This document shows, piece after piece, positions 60,443-64,000 of a stretch of DNA of 64,000 nucleotides (positions within the stretch are counted from its first letter, which is position 1; the number at the start of each line of letters is the position of its first letter). Under the pieces are notes generated by a model that saw only the letters and a program-made list of their open reading frames with translations, did no database searches and was not told where the DNA came from. Where the stretch lies: NCBI GenBank assembly GCA_019636625.1, contig JAHBXE010000014.1, forward strand, positions 1-64,000, given 5' to 3'. The position numbers were made by a program, and so were the translations under genes. This DNA comes from Phycisphaeraceae bacterium (GTDB taxonomy: Bacteria; Planctomycetota; Phycisphaerae; Phycisphaerales; UBA1924).

Positions 60443-62797
60443 TCAGTCCGGAGGTTCGGCGTCCGGAGTGGGGGCAACCGTACGCGGCAGTATGCCACGG
60501 ACCAGCCACTTGAAGTCACCCAATGAGGACTCAAGGGTGCTGTCAAGCCTCCAGTCATTGGCTCGGAGCGCCGCCTCAACGCTCGCGATGGCGGCCGCGT
60601 GATCTGGGTGTGCGTGGTCGATGGTCTCACCGCGGGATACTGCAAGCGCCAGTGTTGTTCGAGCCAGAAATTCCTGGCCCATTGCGAATCGGGAAGCCGC
60701 GAGGCCAAGACGGATCTGGCTGGCGGCCGTTTGATCCGGACGGCCCGCGGCCAGAGGCCGAATCAGAGCAGTCTCCCACCGAGGAACGGCCTCCTCAAAC
60801 CTTCTCAATCGGTGGAGAACTTTCGCATGATCAAGGGTGTACACGTGGGCCCGGTTGCCGGTGGCTCCCTCTGACCGAGCGCGATATTCGGCCGCGGCTC
60901 GGAGGTACGGTTCACCTTCCGAAGGGCGGCCTCGAAGAACGAGAAGTTCACCGACCCAATACTGGAGTCGGGAACGATCGTTGCTCCTGCGATTGTGTCG
61001 CATCGAAAGGTCGAGCGCCTCGCGGAACCATCGTTCAGAGAGATCAACTTCGCCGTAGGAGAATGCGACTTCACCCGCCTGCTCTCGGGACCAGAGTCTC
61101 TCGGCGACGCGGGTGGGATGTTCATCGCAGCGAGCATGGAGTTCCTCGATGCACGCGAGGGTGTCGGCCCACGGGTACTTCAGGGCATGCAGTCGGTACA
61201 TTCGCTCCCAGTACAGGGCGGCGACGTGGATGGTTCGCTCGCCCGATTCCGCACTCGCTATAGCCTTGTTGATGATCTCGAATGCGGCTGGATGCTCGCC
61301 GAGGGTGGCCAGCGCGCGGCATCGATTCAAGATGATCCGGGTCGCGCGTTCACCTGAAGGTTCATCGATCCGATCTGACGTCGCCTGGGCCGCGGCGAAC
61401 TGGACCTCGGCATCGCGCCATCGACGCGCGTCCCGCAACGCGAGTCCGTACCGGAACCGAAGTTCCGTCACGAGGCTGGGATCATCCTCCGAGGTCAGTT
61501 TGGCGACGACGCCCTCGAGCGCTGACACACGGTTGACGTCGGTCGTGTCTACGAATCGGTGGTCGGTGGAGGCGGCCATGGCGGCACTGGCGAGGAGCCG
61601 AGATAACTCAGTTTGCCGGCGTTCGCCGCGGATCGCTCGTTCACGCTCCAACGTGATGGCATCGAGGGATTCGGCAAGATGCCTGGATCGGATGGACAAT
61701 CGAACGGCCTGGACGGCGACAACCGTTCCCAACGAGGCGACCACGGCGATGGATGCACCGATACCCAGCGCGGTGAGCGGGCGCCTCTTGATCGCGCGGC
61801 GGGCGGAGTAGAGCCAACTCGGCGGGTGGGCGAGAATCGGGCGTCCATCGATGAGCCGTGACACATCCTCGGCCAGGGCATCGACGGTCTGGTAGCGGGC
61901 GGAGGGGGAGGGATCGGTCGCTTTGCGGACGATCCAGTCGCATTCGGGCGGGAGTGCCTTGCGGGCGCGTCTGGGGCCGGGGGCGGGGCCTTCGGTCTTG
62001 CGCTGGGCGGTTTGGCCGATCTGGCCGCTGAAGGCCTCGCACCCGGCGAGCAGGCGGTACAAAAGGATTCCGAGGGAGTACACATCGCACCGGGTGTCGA
62101 TGCCGCCGCCGGGCACAAGTTGTTCGGGAGACGCATACGCTGGGGTGCCGGCGAAGCCGGTCAGGGTGAAGGTTGGATGCGCGTTGTTCGCGGCGTGTTC
62201 GCCGAGCAGTCGGGCAATGCCGAAGTCGAGGACCTTGGGCTGGTCGGCGGGCGTGACGAGAATGTTGCTGGGTTTGATGTCGCGATGAATGACGCCGCGC
62301 TGGTGGGCGTGGGCGACGCCGGCACATACCCGTGCAAACACGGCGAGCAAGATCTGGAGCGGCTCAGGAGCCCGGGACCATTGCAGGTCGGCCCATTGAT
62401 CGATCGGGCGACCCTCCACCAGTTCCATGACGAGTATCGTGTGGCCGTTGACGACGTCGAGCGCGTGGACGGTGACGACGTTGGGATGGGAGAGCCGGGT
62501 CAGCGCCTCGACTTCGCGGGTGAACCGGTCGAGCAGGACCGGATCAGGGGCGAAGCCCAGGCCGGCGATCCGCTTGATGGCGACGATTCGGCCGGTGCCG
62601 GGCTGGACGGCTCGGTAGACCTCGCCCTGGCTGCCTCGGCCGATCTCGGCGAGGAGTTCGTAAGGACCGAAGGGCCCGAGGGGGCGCGACTGGTGGGCCT
62701 GCTGAAGACGGACCTGCCACTCGTTCGAGGCGAGGCCGAAGAGGGACTCATTTTCGGGATTGAGGGGACTTTGGTGTTTGTCGAGCGGATCTGGCAT
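60443..62797 (-). CDS. Ser/Thr protein kinase with membrane helix and TPR-like domain, second copy
   Basis: A 784-residue kinase closely related to 51538-54000. It has IGRGSQGEVYRA, Lys75 (VAIKRI), HRDIKPSN (Asp173), DFG 191-193 and YASPEQLVPG. A membrane helix follows near residues 330-355 (GIGASIAVVASLGTVVAVQAV), then a helical region with TPR-like character (LRFRYGLALRDARRWRDAEVQFAAAQ, RFEEAVPRWETALI). No ECF sigma gene adjoins this copy, unlike the first. The ATG at 62797 gives MPDPLDKHQSPLNPE, which parallels the N-terminus of the other kinase; longer frames upstream are not conserved. The two kinases bracket the surface-protein genes. Confidence 0.9.
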   Translation of the reverse strand: MPDPLDKHQSPLNPENESLFGLASNEWQVRLQQAHQSRPLGPFGPYELLAEIGRGSQGEVYRAVQPGTGRIVAIKRIAGLGFAPDPVLLDRFTREVEALTRLSHPNVVTVHALDVVNGHTILVMELVEGRPIDQWADLQWSRAPEPLQILLAVFARVCAGVAHAHQRGVIHRDIKPSNILVTPADQPKVLDFGIARLLGEHAANNAHPTFTLTGFAGTPAYASPEQLVPGGGIDTRCDVYSLGILLYRLLAGCEAFSGQIGQTAQRKTEGPAPGPRRARKALPPECDWIVRKATDPSPSARYQTVDALAEDVSRLIDGRPILAHPPSWLYSARRAIKRRPLTALGIGASIAVVASLGTVVAVQAVRLSIRSRHLAESLDAITLERERAIRGERRQTELSRLLASAAMAASTDHRFVDTTDVNRVSALEGVVAKLTSEDDPSLVTELRFRYGLALRDARRWRDAEVQFAAAQATSDRIDEPSGERATRIILNRCRALATLGEHPAAFEIINKAIASAESGERTIHVAALYWERMYRLHALKYPWADTLACIEELHARCDEHPTRVAERLWSREQAGEVAFSYGEVDLSERWFREALDLSMRHNRRSNDRSRLQYWVGELLVLRGRPSEGEPYLRAAAEYRARSEGATGNRAHVYTLDHAKVLHRLRRFEEAVPRWETALIRPLAAGRPDQTAASQIRLGLAASRFAMGQEFLARTTLALAVSRGETIDHAHPDHAAAIASVEAALRANDWRLDSTLESSLGDFKWLVRGILPRTVAPTPDAEPPD

Positions 62798-63099
62798 GCA
62801 TGAAGTCCCGCGCTGCGCATGGCCCGGATGGAGGGACGAGCAAGTAGCTGGCATGCCCGTGGAAGCGGTTTGCATCGAGACAAGCCCGGATGCCGGGCGC
62901 CGGCTCTCTCATGCCAGAAGAGCCTCGCCAACGAAGCTGGATACCAATGCAGCGGGTGCTAACTGACCCGATCGCGAGTTATCTGCCGCGGAAAAATGAC
63001 GCGGAGTGCGGGACGAACCGCAGCTGTGCACTGCGGAAGCCGGGCGGGTGGAACAGGGAGGGCAGGGGCTGGAGATGAGGCAAAGCACAGCAAATCAGC

Positions 63100-63127
63100 T
63101 TGACAAAACCCTGACATTGACTAGGTT
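63100..63127 (+). promoter_or_regulatory. Candidate promoter for the cysteine-rich exported protein
   Basis: TTGACA (63100-63105) with TAGGTT (63122-63127) 16 bases downstream. The -35 is perfect, the -10 weak. The whole gap between the kinase start and the next gene (62798-63230) otherwise shows only a small inverted repeat CCGCAG/CTGCGG around 63020-63038 and no coding character. Confidence 0.35.
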
Positions 63128-63230
63128 AGGGGGGTTGTCTGTTGGTTCCATGTCAAGACCTGCCGGGCCCAGCTTGTGGCGGTGTTCCGAGGTCTTGGCT
63201 GTATTCCTTTCTCGTCGTAAGGAGCAGGGC

Positions 63231-64000
63231 ATGAAGAGGTTGATGACTGCGGCGGCCGCGCTGACCGCGAGTGCGGGGTACTGCGTGGGCGATGTGCTTC
63301 AGGCGAACCCGGGTCCCGCGAACAATGGTGGCTCGGCGAACTGGGCCATGTTCTTTGACTTGGAGGCCATCGCCAGTCCAATCACCGTGACACATCTGAC
63401 GACGGCGAACACCGGGGCTGCCGGCGCGGGGTTCCAAGTCGAGGTTTTTGTTCGTGACGGGTCGGCGCTCGGTGGGCCGGTTACGGCCGGGCCGGGAAGT
63501 TCGTTGGCCGGATGGACGTCGCTGGGTATTGCCAACGCGACCCAGGGAGCGACCGCCAACGGCATTTCAGAACTGATCGACATTCCTGATATTTCTGTCA
63601 GCCCGGGCCAGGTGCGTGGTGTGGCGCTGCGGTTCACCACTGTGGGTCCCCGGTACGTGACGGGCACTGTGCTGACGACGTATCAGGATTCCAATCTCAA
63701 GATGGTCACAGGCGACGTCCGGAGCGCCCCATTCACCACGACGGGCTCGTACTTCTCGCCGCGGCTGTACGTTGGAGCGTTGACCTACGAACTTGGTGGC
63801 GCCACTGGCGCGTGCTGCCTCGCTTCTGGCGCTTCGAACTGCATCGTGACGACGGCAAGCGGCTGCACCACACTTGGCGGGACCTACAACGGTGACGGCT
63901 CGACGTGCGCGACCGCCAACTGCCCACCGTTGCCCACCGGGGCGTGCTGCCGGAACGACGGCACGTGCGATGTGGTGACCCAGAATCAGTGCACCACGAC
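63231..64000 (+). CDS. Exported cysteine-rich repeat protein, 5' part (cut by window edge)
   Basis: The first 256 residues of a protein that continues beyond the window. It starts at an ATG with AAGGAG 6 bases upstream. The N-terminus (MKRLMTAAAALTASAGYCVG) looks like a short signal peptide. Residues about 20-190 form a beta-rich region with no named match (ANWAMFFDLEAIASPITVTHL). From residue 196 on, cysteine-rich repeats begin: GACCLASGASNCIVTTASGC, then GACCRNDGTCDVVTQNQC, each with the GACC...C...C...C pattern seen in repeat arrays of planctomycete and myxobacterial surface proteins. No stop codon appears in the frame before base 64000. Confidence 0.8.
   Translation, partial: MKRLMTAAAALTASAGYCVGDVLQANPGPANNGGSANWAMFFDLEAIASPITVTHLTTANTGAAGAGFQVEVFVRDGSALGGPVTAGPGSSLAGWTSLGIANATQGATANGISELIDIPDISVSPGQVRGVALRFTTVGPRYVTGTVLTTYQDSNLKMVTGDVRSAPFTTTGSYFSPRLYVGALTYELGGATGACCLASGASNCIVTTASGCTTLGGTYNGDGSTCATANCPPLPTGACCRNDGTCDVVTQNQCTT

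Overview
The window is GC-rich bacterial DNA that most likely comes from a member of the Planctomycetota, probably class Phycisphaerae. The main reason is that three secreted proteins end in a paired motif of the type YANCDGSTG-x-P-x-LT-x-NDFQCF closing with GC, the GC-type dockerin-like tail common in Phycisphaerae. An ECF sigma factor beside a Ser/Thr kinase with a C-terminal repeat domain, weak Shine-Dalgarno use and many GTG starts fit the same assignment. No rRNA, tRNA or CRISPR array was seen.

Layout. 1-9 kb: the N-terminal half of an HrpA helicase (cut by the edge), an exported methyltransferase-like protein, a HigB/HigA-type toxin-antitoxin pair with a promoter and operator, a PhnP-like metallo-hydrolase, a palindromic intergenic element, a small HTH protein overlapping a GNAT acetyltransferase antisense, a GT87 glycosyltransferase, an exported esterase and a methyltransferase. 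10-29.5 kb: a long leftward gene run: ABC permease, NHL-repeat lipoprotein, large VWA membrane protein, MoxR ATPase, DUF58 protein, BatA-like VWA protein, membrane protein, ABC ATPase, ABC-2 permease and a large secreted protein. It resembles a MoxR/DUF58/VWA (Bat) module joined to a Gld-like ABC transporter and probably builds or maintains something in the cell envelope. 29.6-39.6 kb: pepP, accB and accC (fatty acid synthesis), a zeta-like kinase with a 50-residue partner, prfC, a DUF2061 protein, an Hsp70 and a dicarboxylate/amino acid symporter. 39.7-49 kb: a DinB-like protein, a lipoprotein propeller with dockerin-like tail, a methyltransferase, mutY, an Nfu N-domain protein, cdaA and a YbbR-like gene (c-di-AMP), and an isolated atpA. 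49-64 kb: a surface-protein region with two 829-residue repeat proteins, a collagen-like protein, a short dockerin-type protein, two paralogous kinases, an ECF sigma factor and a cysteine-rich exported protein running off the right edge.

The most unusual signal is a set of small cassettes inside operons. Two S23-family four-helix-bundle genes (20414-20842 and 31479-31853) and one GxxExxY gene (21970-22416) are each flanked by inverted repeats. In three of the four elements these repeats are built from roughly 8-bp units. Each cassette fills the gap between two co-directional genes that belong together (MoxR/DUF58, DUF58/BatA-like, accB/accC). A fourth, gene-less copy sits between pepP and accB. 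They look like one family of non-autonomous mobile elements.

Other points of note: strand composition flips sharply at about 9.2 kb, atpA has no other ATP synthase genes beside it, and CdaA has Leu in place of Gly in its DGA motif. All calls come from reading the sequence; no database search was run.
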